64,000 nucleotides of DNA from Phormidesmis priestleyi Ana (GTDB lineage: Bacteria > Cyanobacteriota > Cyanobacteriia > Phormidesmidales > Phormidesmidaceae), in the NCBI GenBank assembly GCA_001314865.1, contig LJZR01000008.1:124001-188000 (forward strand), given 5' to 3'. Shown piece after piece: positions 1-8,596 of this stretch. The notes beneath the pieces were generated by a model that saw only the letters and a list, made by a program, of their open reading frames with translations, did not search any database and was not told the DNA's origin. How positions within the stretch are numbered: position 1 is the first letter of the stretch; each line of letters begins with the position of its first letter. The position numbers and the translations under genes were made by a program.

Positions 1-528
1 CTGAATCGAGTCGTTGTAGACGCCCTTGCCGCGCATCGCATCGACGTTGCGCTCTAAATAGCAGGGCAGTGATGCGACCACCCGCAGCTGATGCTGGGCA
101 AAGTATTCAGGCAAATCTTCGTAACCGGGCTCAAACAAAATAGTCAGATTAGAGCGCACAATTACCTCTTTATCCCTGGCCCGAGCGGCTTCTACCAGTG
201 GCCGAAACCCATAGTTCAGCTCAGGCGCACCGCCGGTTAAATCTATCGATTCCAGCTGATCAAAGCGATTAATCAAAGCGATGAGCTGCTCGCATACCTC
301 GGGCGAAAGCTCCTCACTGCGGTACGGCCCTGCCTCTACATGGCAATGGCTACAGCTAAGGTTGCACCGCCGCCCTAAGTTAATTTGCAAGACGCGGATT
401 GACTGCTTAGTTAATGGCCCGCCTAGCCTTTTGTCAAAAGGTGTAACAGCGGGTATCACAGCAGTCGTCTTGAGAGCATTCGCTGCGTCTTGAACCTCTA
501 GCGGGAAGCGGGGAGACGGCTGAACCAT
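1..528 (-). CDS. arsS: ArsS-like radical SAM protein, 3' end beyond window (partial)
   Basis: The first 176 codons of a minus-strand gene, start ATG at 526-528, run off the left edge. The N-terminal part carries the radical SAM cluster motif C55-x3-C59-x2-C62 in the context GRRCNLSCSHCHVEAGP, followed by LTGGAPEL, which fits the SAM-binding GGE-like motif. This N-terminus is typical of the ArsS family, which makes arsenosugars from dimethylarsenite and SAM. The C-terminal DUF3641 region expected for ArsS lies outside the window, so the assignment rests on the N-terminal half only. No arsM is visible on this side. The open frame on the opposite strand at 281-493 is a shadow of this gene. Another radical SAM enzyme with a similar N-terminus is possible. 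Confidence 0.75.
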   Translation of the reverse strand, partial: MVQPSPRFPLEVQDAANALKTTAVIPAVTPFDKRLGGPLTKQSIRVLQINLGRRCNLSCSHCHVEAGPYRSEELSPEVCEQLIALINRFDQLESIDLTGGAPELNYGFRPLVEAARARDKEVIVRSNLTILFEPGYEDLPEYFAQHQLRVVASLPCYLERNVDAMRGKGVYNDSIQ

Positions 529-785
529 AAGATTTGACAGGCTAACGCTTGACTATTGCAGAACTACGATTACAGAAACATTACAGTGCCATTAAAAGCG
601 ACCATGATGAGTTTTTGCTTAGAAAAGCATGTGAGTATGACATTTGTGGCGTCGGCTTGCCCTCACTCAGAATCCTCACTCAGAGAATCCTGATTTATCT
701 ATCAGCGTTCTCTCAGGCTGAGAGGTTAATGTACAGAATAGTTGAACATCACCATCTTACGTTGGGCGCTAACTCGCTGTTTTTT

Positions 786-2234
786 ATGAAGTCTGTCATC
801 GATCCGCATTCTATTCAATTCAGGCTGACAGTTGGCATGGTATTGGCCTCTACTTTAGGCATTAGTGGGCTCACCGGCTGGGTGAACTTTAGGATGCGTC
901 AGCTGCTGGTTGAAAACCATAAGGAAAATGCGCGGATGGTCGCCTCTCGCCTGGGTGAAGATGTAGACCTATACGAAAAAACAACCGTGGTTTCTCAAGC
1001 GCTCGCCATGGCGATTGATTACCGCGAACAGCCAGATGTCGCCATTTGGGTGATTGCTGATAGCGGCGAGTTGGTGGCTGCCTCTAGAACGCTCTCTATG
1101 GGGTCGTGGCAAGTTGACGGTTTTGCGGACAAATTAATGACGGTTGTGCCTCAACAAAACAAGGGGCTCGATGTGATTAATTTTCAAAATCGTTATTTGG
1201 TTACCTGTTCTAGCCCGCTGAGTATTCAGGGGCAGGTGATTGGGACGTTGTATGTCGTAGATGATGTCACTAAGGACAGAGAGAGTCTGACTCGGATTAC
1301 GCGAACGCTGGCGCTTTCTAGCTTGTTGGTGATCGGTGTAGGGGCGATCGCAACTGCCCTTTATGTGAACCGAGCGATCCGGCCCATTCGTAAAATGAAC
1401 CGTTTAGCCGCTGATATTTCGGCTTATAACTTAGCCGATACCCGACTAGAGTTTGACCGCGCCCCCACCGAAGTGCAGCAGCTGGCGCAGACCTGTAACA
1501 TGATGATCTCGCGGCTATCAGCGGCCTGGGATCAACAGCGGCAGTTTGTCAGCGATGTTTCTCATGAGCTGCGCACGCCGCTCACGCTGGTGCATGGCTA
1601 TTTGCAGAGCACGCTGCGCCGGAGTGACAATCTGACCCCACCTCAAAAAGAGGGCCTAGAAATTGCCGCAGACGAAGCCGACAGAACCATTCGGCTGCTG
1701 CAAGACCTGCTAGATTTGGCCAGGGCCGATGGCGGTCACCTGCGGTTTCAGCTAGAGAGCGAACCCTTGCATAAAATCCTCGCAGAGGTGCTTGAAATGA
1801 GCCAGTATGTGAGTGAATCCCCCAAGAAGAAGCTGAGTCGGCGTATTCATGCAGACCTTCAGCCTGTGTATGCCCTTGCCGACCGTAACCGACTTAAGCA
1901 GGTGCTCATCAACCTCATTGACAACGCCCTGAAGTACTCTGAAGACGACAAACCGATTCAAGTGACTTTAAGGGAACTGGGCGACAGCGCTTATATTGAG
2001 GTGAAAGACCAAGGTTGTGGCATTCCCTTGGCCGACCTCAATAAAATTTTTGAGCCCTTTTATCGGGTCGATGAAGCTCGGTCGCGGGCAACGGGCGGCA
2101 CGGGCTTGGGCTTATCAATTGTTAAAACTCTAGTGGAAGGGATGAACGGTACGCTAAAGGTTCACTCTAAGCTGGGGAAAGGCAGCCTATTTACCGTTAT
2201 CCTACCAATATCTCCAAAATTATCTCCAAAATAG
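786..2234 (+). CDS. Sensor histidine kinase (membrane, HAMP, HisKA, HATPase)
   Basis: Membrane two-component sensor kinase of about 482 residues. After the start come a first transmembrane segment (about residues 12-33), a periplasmic sensor loop of about 140 residues, a second transmembrane segment and a HAMP linker (IRPIRKMNRLAADI). The H-box is DVSHELRTPLT with phospho-acceptor His260. The N-box is LINLIDNALKYS, and the ATP-lid motifs are DQGCGIP and GGTGLGLSIVK. The ATG at 786 just before the first membrane segment is preferred. The frame is open back to a TTG at 549 and has another ATG at 729, but that extension has no family-like character. An OmpR-type regulator follows 99 nt downstream on the same strand and is the probable partner. 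The stimulus cannot be read from the sequence. Confidence 0.85.
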   Translation: MKSVIDPHSIQFRLTVGMVLASTLGISGLTGWVNFRMRQLLVENHKENARMVASRLGEDVDLYEKTTVVSQALAMAIDYREQPDVAIWVIADSGELVAASRTLSMGSWQVDGFADKLMTVVPQQNKGLDVINFQNRYLVTCSSPLSIQGQVIGTLYVVDDVTKDRESLTRITRTLALSSLLVIGVGAIATALYVNRAIRPIRKMNRLAADISAYNLADTRLEFDRAPTEVQQLAQTCNMMISRLSAAWDQQRQFVSDVSHELRTPLTLVHGYLQSTLRRSDNLTPPQKEGLEIAADEADRTIRLLQDLLDLARADGGHLRFQLESEPLHKILAEVLEMSQYVSESPKKKLSRRIHADLQPVYALADRNRLKQVLINLIDNALKYSEDDKPIQVTLRELGDSAYIEVKDQGCGIPLADLNKIFEPFYRVDEARSRATGGTGLGLSIVKTLVEGMNGTLKVHSKLGKGSLFTVILPISPKLSPK

Positions 2235-2292
2235 TCGTATCCCGAAAATAGTCGTATTCCGAAAGTAATTGTGTCTCAAAAATAGTCATATC
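2217..2292. repeat. Degenerate short tandem repeat between kinase and regulator
   Basis: About three imperfect copies of a unit near 19 bp built around AAAATAGTCGTATYCCG cover the last codons of the sensor kinase and most of the gap before the response regulator. The repeat adds no recognisable hairpin. Confidence 0.5.
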
Positions 2293-2333
2293 AAATTCTT
2301 TTTTTCCTGTTCTGATAGAGGAGCTTGGATCTG

Positions 2334-3017
2334 ATGTCTGAAAAGGCAGCGCGTATTTTAGTCGTAGAAGATGAAGAAAAGCTCGCCAAGTTTGTGCAGC
2401 TAGAGCTAGGGTACGAAGGCTATGAGGTTACCGTTGCCAACGACGGTCTCAGCGGTTTGATGGCAGCCCGTGACAGCGAGCCCGATTTGGTTCTGCTTGA
2501 CTGGATGATGCCGGGGCTGACGGGGGTAGAAGTATGCCGTCGGCTGCGGGCAACGGGTGCGATGATGCCTGTGATTTTGCTCACGGCTAAAGACGATATT
2601 GAAGATCGCGTGGCCGGGCTTGATGCGGGTGCAGATGACTATGTGGTCAAGCCTTTTAGTATTGAAGAGCTGCTGGCGCGCGTACGGGCGCATTTGCGCC
2701 GCAATCAGCCTGAAGATTCTGAGATATTGCAGTTTGCGGATCTTACGCTGAGCCGTAAGACCCGAGAAGTAAAAAGGGGCGATCGCCTGATTGACTTAAC
2801 GGCCAAAGAGTTTGACTTGTTAGAGTATCTGATTGCGCATCCTAAACAGGTTTTGTCGCGCGATCGCATCCTTGAAGAAGTCTGGGGCTACGACTTCATG
2901 GGCGACTCTAACATCATTGAAGTGTACATTCGCTACCTTCGCCTCAAGCTAGAAGCCGAAAGCGAAAGTCGCCTTATCCAAACTGTGCGCGGCGTTGGCT
3001 ACGTCATGCGCAGTTAG
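2334..3017 (+). CDS. OmpR/PhoB-family response regulator
   Basis: A 227-residue DNA-binding response regulator. The receiver domain (residues 6-120) has the acidic pocket E12-D13, phospho-acceptor D56 in LLDWMMPG, and the conserved lysine in VVKPFS. The C-terminal winged helix (about 130-227) ends in the typical LIQTVRGVGYVM. The ATG at 2334 is chosen over the upstream TTG at 2325 because the ribosome-binding site AGAGGAG at 2317-2323 is 10 nt before this ATG but only 1 nt before the TTG. It follows the sensor kinase gene and probably forms a pair with it. The regulon is unknown. The sequence resembles many cyanobacterial PhoB-like regulators, so no gene name is assigned. Confidence 0.9.
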   Translation: MSEKAARILVVEDEEKLAKFVQLELGYEGYEVTVANDGLSGLMAARDSEPDLVLLDWMMPGLTGVEVCRRLRATGAMMPVILLTAKDDIEDRVAGLDAGADDYVVKPFSIEELLARVRAHLRRNQPEDSEILQFADLTLSRKTREVKRGDRLIDLTAKEFDLLEYLIAHPKQVLSRDRILEEVWGYDFMGDSNIIEVYIRYLRLKLEAESESRLIQTVRGVGYVMRS

Positions 3018-3104
3018 CAAATACCCTCAATTTTATTTGAATCTACTGCGGTTGGATTCGAGTATTGTTCAACGCCTTAGCCTCCAGCTTCTGAGTCCAA
3101 CTTC

Positions 3105-4856
3105 TTAGTAATAGTTACCAACCTTGCGGTGGTGAACAGCAGTTTGCGCCTCTTCTTTGGAGACCTTGCCATTTTCTACAACGCAGTACACCAGCCAGTG
3201 GTCGCTCAGCTCTATGCGGCTAGAAACCTCGCATTCCAAATAGGCCAGTGCGTCGGCCAGGATAGGCGACTGGTTGTTGGCCGGGCGAGTCCTCACGCCT
3301 GCGAAGCGATCTGCGCCGGGTGGAAAGCGCTTGAGGAAGTGCTTCATCAACGGCAGGTGATTGCCTTCTTCTAAAATGTTGAGTACGAAGGTATCGCCCA
3401 CCTGCATGAGTGATTCAATGGCACGGTCTTTTGCGACTGCGACTGTAAAGCCCAATGGCTCGAAGCTCGCTTGTGTAATCCAGGAGGCGAGCATTGCTGA
3501 CTGCATGTTGCCTTTGGTCGCGGTGATGATGTACAGTCCGCTGCTGATTCGGCCTAATGCCTTTTGTAGGTCGGCATCTAGGGCCTTGATCTTTTTGATT
3601 TTTTTGTTTTGAGCCAGATTTTGACCTAAGTCAGTACCGGTTTCTTCGCACAGCTGATAGATCGCTTCGCCTGGTGTGTCTTTAACGCGAATTGGGTCAA
3701 AGGACACCTTGAGTTCTAAGTCTTGTAGGTTGGTTTGCAGGGTATCAATCGGCTCGTCGTCACCCCCGTAAGACTCAAACAGGCCAAATGTTTTTTTGCT
3801 GTTGACGCTTGCCAAAATAGTGGCCAGCGCGGCCCTGGTTTCTTCCGAATCTTTACCGGTAGAGGGTGGCATCCCAATGACGACGCCCGTCGCCCGGCTC
3901 ACAATTTCAGTGACGTCTTGCGCATCGGCTGAGCGCAGGTCAACCATTTCTACGCCAACGCCGGTTTTGGTAATGCCTCGGGCGATCGCCTGCGAAATGC
4001 GATCGCTATATCCATAGTCAGACGTGTAAAACACCGCAACCAGCGTCTCAGCATCGCTCTTTTCTTGACTCCATTCTCGGTAGCGGCCCGTGAGCGCCTC
4101 TAAGTGATGGCGCAGCAGGGGGCCATGGCCAGTGGCAATCGTGTTAATGGTGCCGTCTAGCTTGTCCATGCGCTTCATGGCCGACACCACAGATCGCGCG
4201 TTAGGGGCCATTAGGCACTCGTAGTAAAAGCGAAAGTCGGGCAAGAGCGCTTCTAGATTTTTGTCAAATGTATCGTCGTTGCAAAAATGTGCGCCAAAGG
4301 CATCGCAGGTATAGAGAATGCCGGTTTTATGGTCAAAGGTAAAAATGGTGTCGGGCCAGTGCAGGTTCGGCGCGTTGGTAAATTCCAAAACATGGCCGTT
4401 GCCTAGATCCAAGGTGTCGCCGTTTTTTACAATCTGTCGCTCAAACGGGGCATGAATGAGATCTTCGAGGAAGGCGATCGCGACCTTTGCGCCGACCACC
4501 ACCGCATTGGGCGCTAGCGCCAGTACGTCTTTAATGAGGCCGCTGTGGTCAGGCTCAGTATGGCTCACCACAATATAGTCAATCGTGGCTGGGTCAATTT
4601 CGCCCTTAAGTGCGTCTATATATAGCTGGCGGAACTTGGCGTGAGAGGTGTCTACTAGGGCTGTTTTTTCGCCCTGAATAATAAAGGAGTTATAGGTAGT
4701 GCCGTTTTGCAAGCCGAATTCAATATCGAATCGGTCGCGATCCCAGTCTTGCGATCTGAGCGTTGTGGTGTTTTGTGCGATCGCCTCTACCTGCATCGTC
4801 AAGCGCTTTTGCTCAGGCGCTTTATCGGCTTTTGTAGTTTCAACAGCAGCAACCAT
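3105..4856 (-). CDS. flv3: Flavodiiron protein Flv3 (diflavin flavoprotein)
   Basis: A 583-residue cyanobacterial C-type flavodiiron protein. Domain order is a metallo-beta-lactamase-like diiron domain (about 25-265), a flavodoxin domain (about 272-410) and a flavin reductase domain (about 430-583). All diiron ligands are present: H99, E101, D103 (in SHTEPDHSG), H166, D185 and H244. This separates it from Flv1 and Flv2, which have substituted ligands, and overall similarity favours Flv3 over Flv4. Flv3 works with Flv1 to reduce O2 to water with electrons from photosystem I acceptors, protecting against fluctuating light. No flv1 is next to it. The start is supported by AGGAGA (TCTCCT on the plus strand near 4865-4870). 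The upstream gap holds an NtcA-like palindrome. Flv4 cannot be fully excluded. Confidence 0.9.
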   Translation of the reverse strand: MVAAVETTKADKAPEQKRLTMQVEAIAQNTTTLRSQDWDRDRFDIEFGLQNGTTYNSFIIQGEKTALVDTSHAKFRQLYIDALKGEIDPATIDYIVVSHTEPDHSGLIKDVLALAPNAVVVGAKVAIAFLEDLIHAPFERQIVKNGDTLDLGNGHVLEFTNAPNLHWPDTIFTFDHKTGILYTCDAFGAHFCNDDTFDKNLEALLPDFRFYYECLMAPNARSVVSAMKRMDKLDGTINTIATGHGPLLRHHLEALTGRYREWSQEKSDAETLVAVFYTSDYGYSDRISQAIARGITKTGVGVEMVDLRSADAQDVTEIVSRATGVVIGMPPSTGKDSEETRAALATILASVNSKKTFGLFESYGGDDEPIDTLQTNLQDLELKVSFDPIRVKDTPGEAIYQLCEETGTDLGQNLAQNKKIKKIKALDADLQKALGRISSGLYIITATKGNMQSAMLASWITQASFEPLGFTVAVAKDRAIESLMQVGDTFVLNILEEGNHLPLMKHFLKRFPPGADRFAGVRTRPANNQSPILADALAYLECEVSSRIELSDHWLVYCVVENGKVSKEEAQTAVHHRKVGNYY

Positions 4857-5000
4857 AATACAAATCTCCTATTTCAGCGCGATACATTGAGGCCACAAGC
4901 TCATAATACCTGCTCTACCTTGAGTTTAACAACGAAGGTGTTGCTTAACTCTATTGTGACGCAACTTTCCCTGATTCAGCGATAGTAAACCGATATTGAT

Positions 5001-5014
5001 GTAGTTATAAATAC
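5001..5014 (-). promoter_or_regulatory. Possible NtcA-type palindrome upstream of flv3
   Basis: The sequence GTA-N8-TAC (GTAGTTATAAATAC on the plus strand) matches the NtcA core consensus. It lies about 145 nt upstream of the flv3 start. Reading towards flv3, a TACTAT that would fit a -10 element starts 14 nt after the box, closer than the 20-24 nt usual for class II NtcA promoters. A 14-nt motif this loose can occur by chance. Confidence 0.25.
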
Positions 5015-5071
5015 TTATCAAACATATTCCGGTATCGCCTTAGCTCAAAAGCTGGCTGTTGAGATCTTGCT

Positions 5072-5107
5072 GTCGAGGCTTAGGTCGAGGCTTAGGTCGA
5101 GGTTTAG
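5072..5107. repeat. 12-bp tandem repeat, three copies
   Basis: Three near-identical copies of GTCGAGGCTTAG lie between rsmD and the flv3 promoter region. They do not form an obvious hairpin. Confidence 0.6.
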
Positions 5108-5139
5108 TCAGGTTTAGCGGTTGGGACTTGGCCTTAGCA

Positions 5140-5697
5140 TTACCGATTCACTCGTCTTACAAAGACTAAACTCGTACTGCCATAGCGTTTTTCTTTCACA
5201 ATTTCTAAATTGAGCGGCAGGTGGCCGGGTTGCCAGTGCGCTGCACTATATTCAATCGCAGCTTCTCCTTGAGGCCCTAAGCAGTCCGCTATCAGTGTCA
5301 GCACAGGCGAGTACAAATCAGCCGCATAGGGCGGGTCAAAATATACCAGGTCAAATGGGGCCATGTTTGTATTGGCGGTCATGCGTTTAAGCTGCTGCAC
5401 CACATCGCCTTTCACAACCTGAAACAGTTGCGCTGGCTTAGCCACCTTTTGCCAATTGTGACCAATCACATCACAGGCCGCGCCCGATGCCTCAATTCCA
5501 ACAACCGCTGTTGCCCCTCTACACAGTGCCTCTGCACCCATGGCACCGCTGCCAGCACACAGGTCTAACCACCGACAGCCCAAAACTCGCCCTTGCCAGA
5601 TATTGAATAAGGCTTCTCTGACCCTTGCTGATGTTGGCCGAGTCGCCTCGCCAGGCAGCGTTTTAATTTCGCGGTTACCGTAAATGCGGACGGCCAT
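5140..5697 (-). CDS. rsmD: 16S rRNA guanine-N2 methyltransferase RsmD
   Basis: A 185-residue Rossmann-fold methyltransferase that methylates G966 (E. coli numbering) of 16S rRNA. The N-terminus MAVRIYGNREIKT and the PTSARVREALFNIW segment are characteristic of RsmD. The SAM-binding motif DLCAGSGAMGAE spans residues 45-56 and the catalytic DPPY motif residues 121-124. The length matches the family. It is co-directional with the genes on both sides but separated from flv3 by a 283-nt gap. Confidence 0.93.
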   Translation of the reverse strand: MAVRIYGNREIKTLPGEATRPTSARVREALFNIWQGRVLGCRWLDLCAGSGAMGAEALCRGATAVVGIEASGAACDVIGHNWQKVAKPAQLFQVVKGDVVQQLKRMTANTNMAPFDLVYFDPPYAADLYSPVLTLIADCLGPQGEAAIEYSAAHWQPGHLPLNLEIVKEKRYGSTSLVFVRRVNR

Positions 5698-5706
5698 TCA
5701 GCTTTC

Positions 5707-5925
5707 CTATTGCGTCTTGTATTTGGCTAGCGTCTTGTATTTAGCTAGCGTCTTGTATTTGGCTAGCGTCTTGTATTTGGCTAGCGCTAAGTGCAGACTA
5801 AACAATCTAAACCTTGCGATTCGGGCAAGTTCAATCTGGAAAACCATTTTAACCAGATTCATCAGCGCTTGAGCCTCTTGAGCCTTTTGATCCTCTTGAG
5901 CAGCTGCCTGCGGATCTGTGGCCAT
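5707..5925 (-). CDS. Possible small protein of 72 residues ending in an LAKYKT repeat
   Basis: Open frame of 72 residues between the sulfurtransferase gene and rsmD on the same strand. The first 50 residues are an Ala/Gln-rich then amphipathic sequence (EAQALMNLVKMVFQIELARIAR). The last 24 are four copies of LAKYKT encoded by an 18-bp tandem repeat. No Shine-Dalgarno sequence is visible before the ATG at 5925 and I recognise no family. It may be a real small gene extended by repeat expansion, or a chance open frame kept open by a repeat whose unit is a multiple of three. Confidence 0.35.
   Translation of the reverse strand: MATDPQAAAQEDQKAQEAQALMNLVKMVFQIELARIARFRLFSLHLALAKYKTLAKYKTLAKYKTLAKYKTQ
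5712..5783. repeat. 18-bp tandem repeat, four copies
   Basis: Four consecutive copies of GCGTCTTGTATTTGGCTA (second copy with one change, G to A) just upstream of rsmD. Read on the minus strand in the frame of the 72-residue ORF, each unit encodes LAKYKT. Confidence 0.9.
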
Positions 5926-5958
5926 AGCGTGTGTCGCTTTAGTTAGGGCACTTGTCGA

Positions 5959-6876
5959 TTAATCCTGGGGTAGGTAGGAGCACCAGTCGCTCCAACCACC
6001 TGGATACAGTCGGTACATCGGATGACCAGCGACGACGAGCGCAAAGAGATTTACGCAGGCAGTGACGCCAGAGCCACAGTAAAAGATGACTTCTGGGGAG
6101 GAATCAGAATTATCTACTGATGGGCCGTTTATTGAGTGAGTGATTGAGTCATTAAGAGATGGTGCGATGCCCAAGTTTGCCATTTGCCTCGCAAGTTCTT
6201 GAGTACTTTTGATCTGTCCTGTTTCGGTTGTGTTTTGCTGCCAAAAGAAGTTCACTGCGCCAGGAATGCTGCCCGCCACTGGGTCGATCGGCTCTACTTC
6301 GCCTCGGAAGCGTTCGGGCGATCGCGAATCAATCACAACCACGCCGGGCAAATCCTTCCGCTGCCTAAGTGTTTCCACATCTACAATCCAATCCGGCTGC
6401 GGATGGGGCTGAAAATTGCCGTTTTTCGCCGCCGGAATTTTAGTACTCAATGGGTACTTGGCCTGCTTCCAAGCTGTAATACCGCCGTCTAAAATCGCGA
6501 CTTTCTCATGTCCCAAATAGCGCAGCATCCACCACAGCCGCGCGGCAAAAGCAAACCGTGAATCATCATAAATAACGACCTGTGTAGGGTCATCAGATGG
6601 CGTAGAACAAATGCCTAACCGGCTCAATGTTTCAGCAAAGTCGTCCCAGTTGGGCAAAGGATGGCGCCCGCCGTGAGATTGTACAGGGCTAGAAAGGTCT
6701 TGGTTGAGACTCAGGTAATATGCACCAGGAATATGGCCCGACAAATACTGAGCATGGCCTAGCTCCAGAGCTGACAAAGAAAAACGAGTATCAATCACCA
6801 CAATCTTGTCGGACTGAGACTGGTTTAGCTGCTGACATAGCTCGGCAGCATTTATAAGATGAGGAGATTTTTGCAT
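5959..6876 (-). CDS. Thiosulfate/3-mercaptopyruvate sulfurtransferase (double rhodanese)
   Basis: A 305-residue protein with two rhodanese domains (about 6-140 and 160-300). The C-terminal domain carries the active-site loop CGSGVTA with Cys267. This six-residue loop type is found in SseA-like 3-mercaptopyruvate sulfurtransferases. The frame is open to 7020, but the upstream extension overlaps the neighbouring methyltransferase gene, so the ATG at 6876 (MQKSPHLINAAEL) is taken as the start. Residues about 241-262, just before the active-site strand, form a low-complexity insert. The gene lies 61 nt downstream of the MnmC-like gene on the same strand, so co-transcription is likely. The in vivo sulfur donor is not determined by sequence. 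Confidence 0.88.
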   Translation of the reverse strand: MQKSPHLINAAELCQQLNQSQSDKIVVIDTRFSLSALELGHAQYLSGHIPGAYYLSLNQDLSSPVQSHGGRHPLPNWDDFAETLSRLGICSTPSDDPTQVVIYDDSRFAFAARLWWMLRYLGHEKVAILDGGITAWKQAKYPLSTKIPAAKNGNFQPHPQPDWIVDVETLRQRKDLPGVVVIDSRSPERFRGEVEPIDPVAGSIPGAVNFFWQQNTTETGQIKSTQELARQMANLGIAPSLNDSITHSINGPSVDNSDSSPEVIFYCGSGVTACVNLFALVVAGHPMYRLYPGGWSDWCSYLPQD

Positions 6877-6884
6877 GAATTTGA

Positions 6885-6934
6885 AAGAGAGTGAGTAGAG
6901 GTAAGAGAGAGTGAGTAGAGGTGAGAGAGTGAGA
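6885..6934. repeat. About 20-bp tandem repeat before the sulfurtransferase start
   Basis: Two and a half copies of a unit like AGAGAGTGAGTAGAGGT fill the gap between the MnmC-like gene and the sulfurtransferase start. On the minus strand this is a CT-rich leader without a ribosome-binding site. Confidence 0.7.
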
Positions 6935-6937
6935 AAA

Positions 6938-7882
6938 TTATCCTTCTTTTTGCGAAGTGTGTTGTTTTCGGTTCGTGTAGCGTCGTCGCCAGGGCTTTGT
7001 GGGTAACAGGTTAGACTCATGCTGCTCTTGACTCCGATGCGCCAATATTTCCTCAGCAGTGGCCTGTAGGGTCGGGTCTCGGTAGGGAACGGCGGCGCGC
7101 GTCTGCAAGTGCTCTTGTTCTTGCTGAGTTAAAGGTGGCAGCATACTAGCCCAGCAGCTGGTTGAATGAGCGGCCATGGTTCCGGGCCATTTGCGGGCGG
7201 CGGTTGATAGGGTGCCAAGGGTGAGTCCAGCGGCGGCGAGAGAAATGCGGACGGCAGCAGCACAGGAATAGGTGATTAGCAGCCCATTTAACGGGCTAAG
7301 GCATTGAGCGACTTGCTGCAAAAACTCTACCGTCCACAGCTGCGGACAATTTTGAGGTGAAAACGGATCGAGAAAGATAATGTCGGCCTGCCAATGTTGC
7401 TGAATGAGTGAGTGAACTTGCTTGCGGGCGTCGCCTAAGAGAATGGCGGCATTTAAGTTTGGCTGAGCGATACTGGAGTGTGCGGCTAGCTGCTGTAGCG
7501 TCTGCTGTACGGCGGGTGGGTAGGCGTGAATGAGGTTTTGTGCGATCGCGCTCCTCGCCACCTCAATATCAATCTCTAGCGCCCTTATTTCTACCGGCAG
7601 CCGATGCGTCTGATCCACCTGCCAAATGGTTTCTAGCGCAGCAGCAGTGTTGTACCCCAATCCGTAGCAAACATCTAAAATTTTGAGAGAATCAGGCGTT
7701 GATTCATGTCCTGCTGCTTCGAGGCGCCGTTGAACAAGCTGCGCTAGCCTGCTGGTTTCTATATAGGTTTGCTGTGCTTCTCGGCAGGCGCCCTCTCGAT
7801 TGTGAAACCATTCACCAAACACCTCTGAGTAAAATGTGCTCGACCCGTCTTTAGTTTTAACCGGCGTAAACACAGCGCTCAA
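6938..7882 (-). CDS. MnmC-like tRNA (5-methylaminomethyl-2-thiouridine) methyltransferase, stand-alone
   Basis: A 314-residue SAM-dependent methyltransferase of the DUF752/MnmC N-terminal family. Motif I is LDVCYGLGYNTAAAL (residues 69-83), the acidic strand ALEID follows, and the family-specific FLDPFSPQNCPQLWT lies near 170-183. The FAD-dependent oxidase half of the fused E. coli MnmC is absent, as is usual for stand-alone versions. The expected role is the final methylation of wobble uridine to mnm5(s2)U in tRNA. The C-terminal 60 residues are basic and poorly conserved in character. The downstream sulfurtransferase could be functionally linked, since the same uridine is 2-thiolated, but this is inference. 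Confidence 0.85.
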   Translation of the reverse strand: MSAVFTPVKTKDGSSTFYSEVFGEWFHNREGACREAQQTYIETSRLAQLVQRRLEAAGHESTPDSLKILDVCYGLGYNTAAALETIWQVDQTHRLPVEIRALEIDIEVARSAIAQNLIHAYPPAVQQTLQQLAAHSSIAQPNLNAAILLGDARKQVHSLIQQHWQADIIFLDPFSPQNCPQLWTVEFLQQVAQCLSPLNGLLITYSCAAAVRISLAAAGLTLGTLSTAARKWPGTMAAHSTSCWASMLPPLTQQEQEHLQTRAAVPYRDPTLQATAEEILAHRSQEQHESNLLPTKPWRRRYTNRKQHTSQKEG

Positions 7883-8596
7883 ACCTCACCTAACATTCTG
7901 TGTGACACATTCTGTGTAATACACCTTATCCTGCTTTGATGTTTTGATCTGCCAGCATGACGGTTTCTTCCAATCTGTGACTAACGGATTTGCTCGCGTT
8001 TTGCCATGAAGGCAGCCGACACATCGCTCTTTTGGTAGGTATGAAAATATTTTTTGTTATGACTGCCTAGAGAAAATACTGACAGGTAAAACTGTAGGGC
8101 TAGCAGTGCGATCGCCTCAATTTCTTGGAGTTAGGTAAACGCTTTATGAAAACTTAGGTGATTTCTCTATTCTTGATCGAGAAATAAAAGATACATAGTT
8201 GTCTAAGTGGTCTAAACCAATGATAGGGCTTTTTAATTGAGCATCTGACCCAGTTAAAGGAAAAACAACAGCGATTTCCTACGCTATTTTCTGATGTGTA
8301 AAAACGAATAAAGAAAGTTTTTGCGCTGTTTGTCGGCAGTAGTCTGATCCCTCTATCAAAAAAAGGCATTAGGACACTGTAGAGGTTGCGCTCTACCGAT
8401 GAGTTTCTGATGTCTTCCTTCCTTCGTTGGTTAGAGAATGACGTGCCCCTGTTGTTGCGTCTATTTTATCTCTAAGTTTTCGCTTTTATTTTTGTTTGCT
8501 CGTTCTTGTTTGCGCGCTTATTAGCCCTTTTTGCGCGCTTATTAGTTTTTTGTCATCAGTTTTTTGTTATCAGTTCTTTGTAATGGAGACACGTGA
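7883..8596. other. 714-nt intergenic region between divergent genes
   Basis: No convincing gene is visible. A 71-codon open frame at 8154-8369 (minus) has no ribosome-binding site and no family features. Near 8506-8580 there are direct repeats (TTTGCGCGCTTATTAG twice, and TCAGTTTTTTGTTATCAG-like). The region must hold promoters for the MnmC-like gene (leftward) and the malectin/beta-helix gene (rightward). No -35/-10 pair stands out clearly. Confidence 0.5.

Noticed and set aside
281-493. 70-codon open frame on the plus strand
   Set aside because: Antisense to the arsS-like gene, which has a clear radical SAM motif on the other strand.
8154-8369. 71-codon open frame on the minus strand
   Set aside because: Biased, non-protein-like composition, no ribosome-binding site, no family features.
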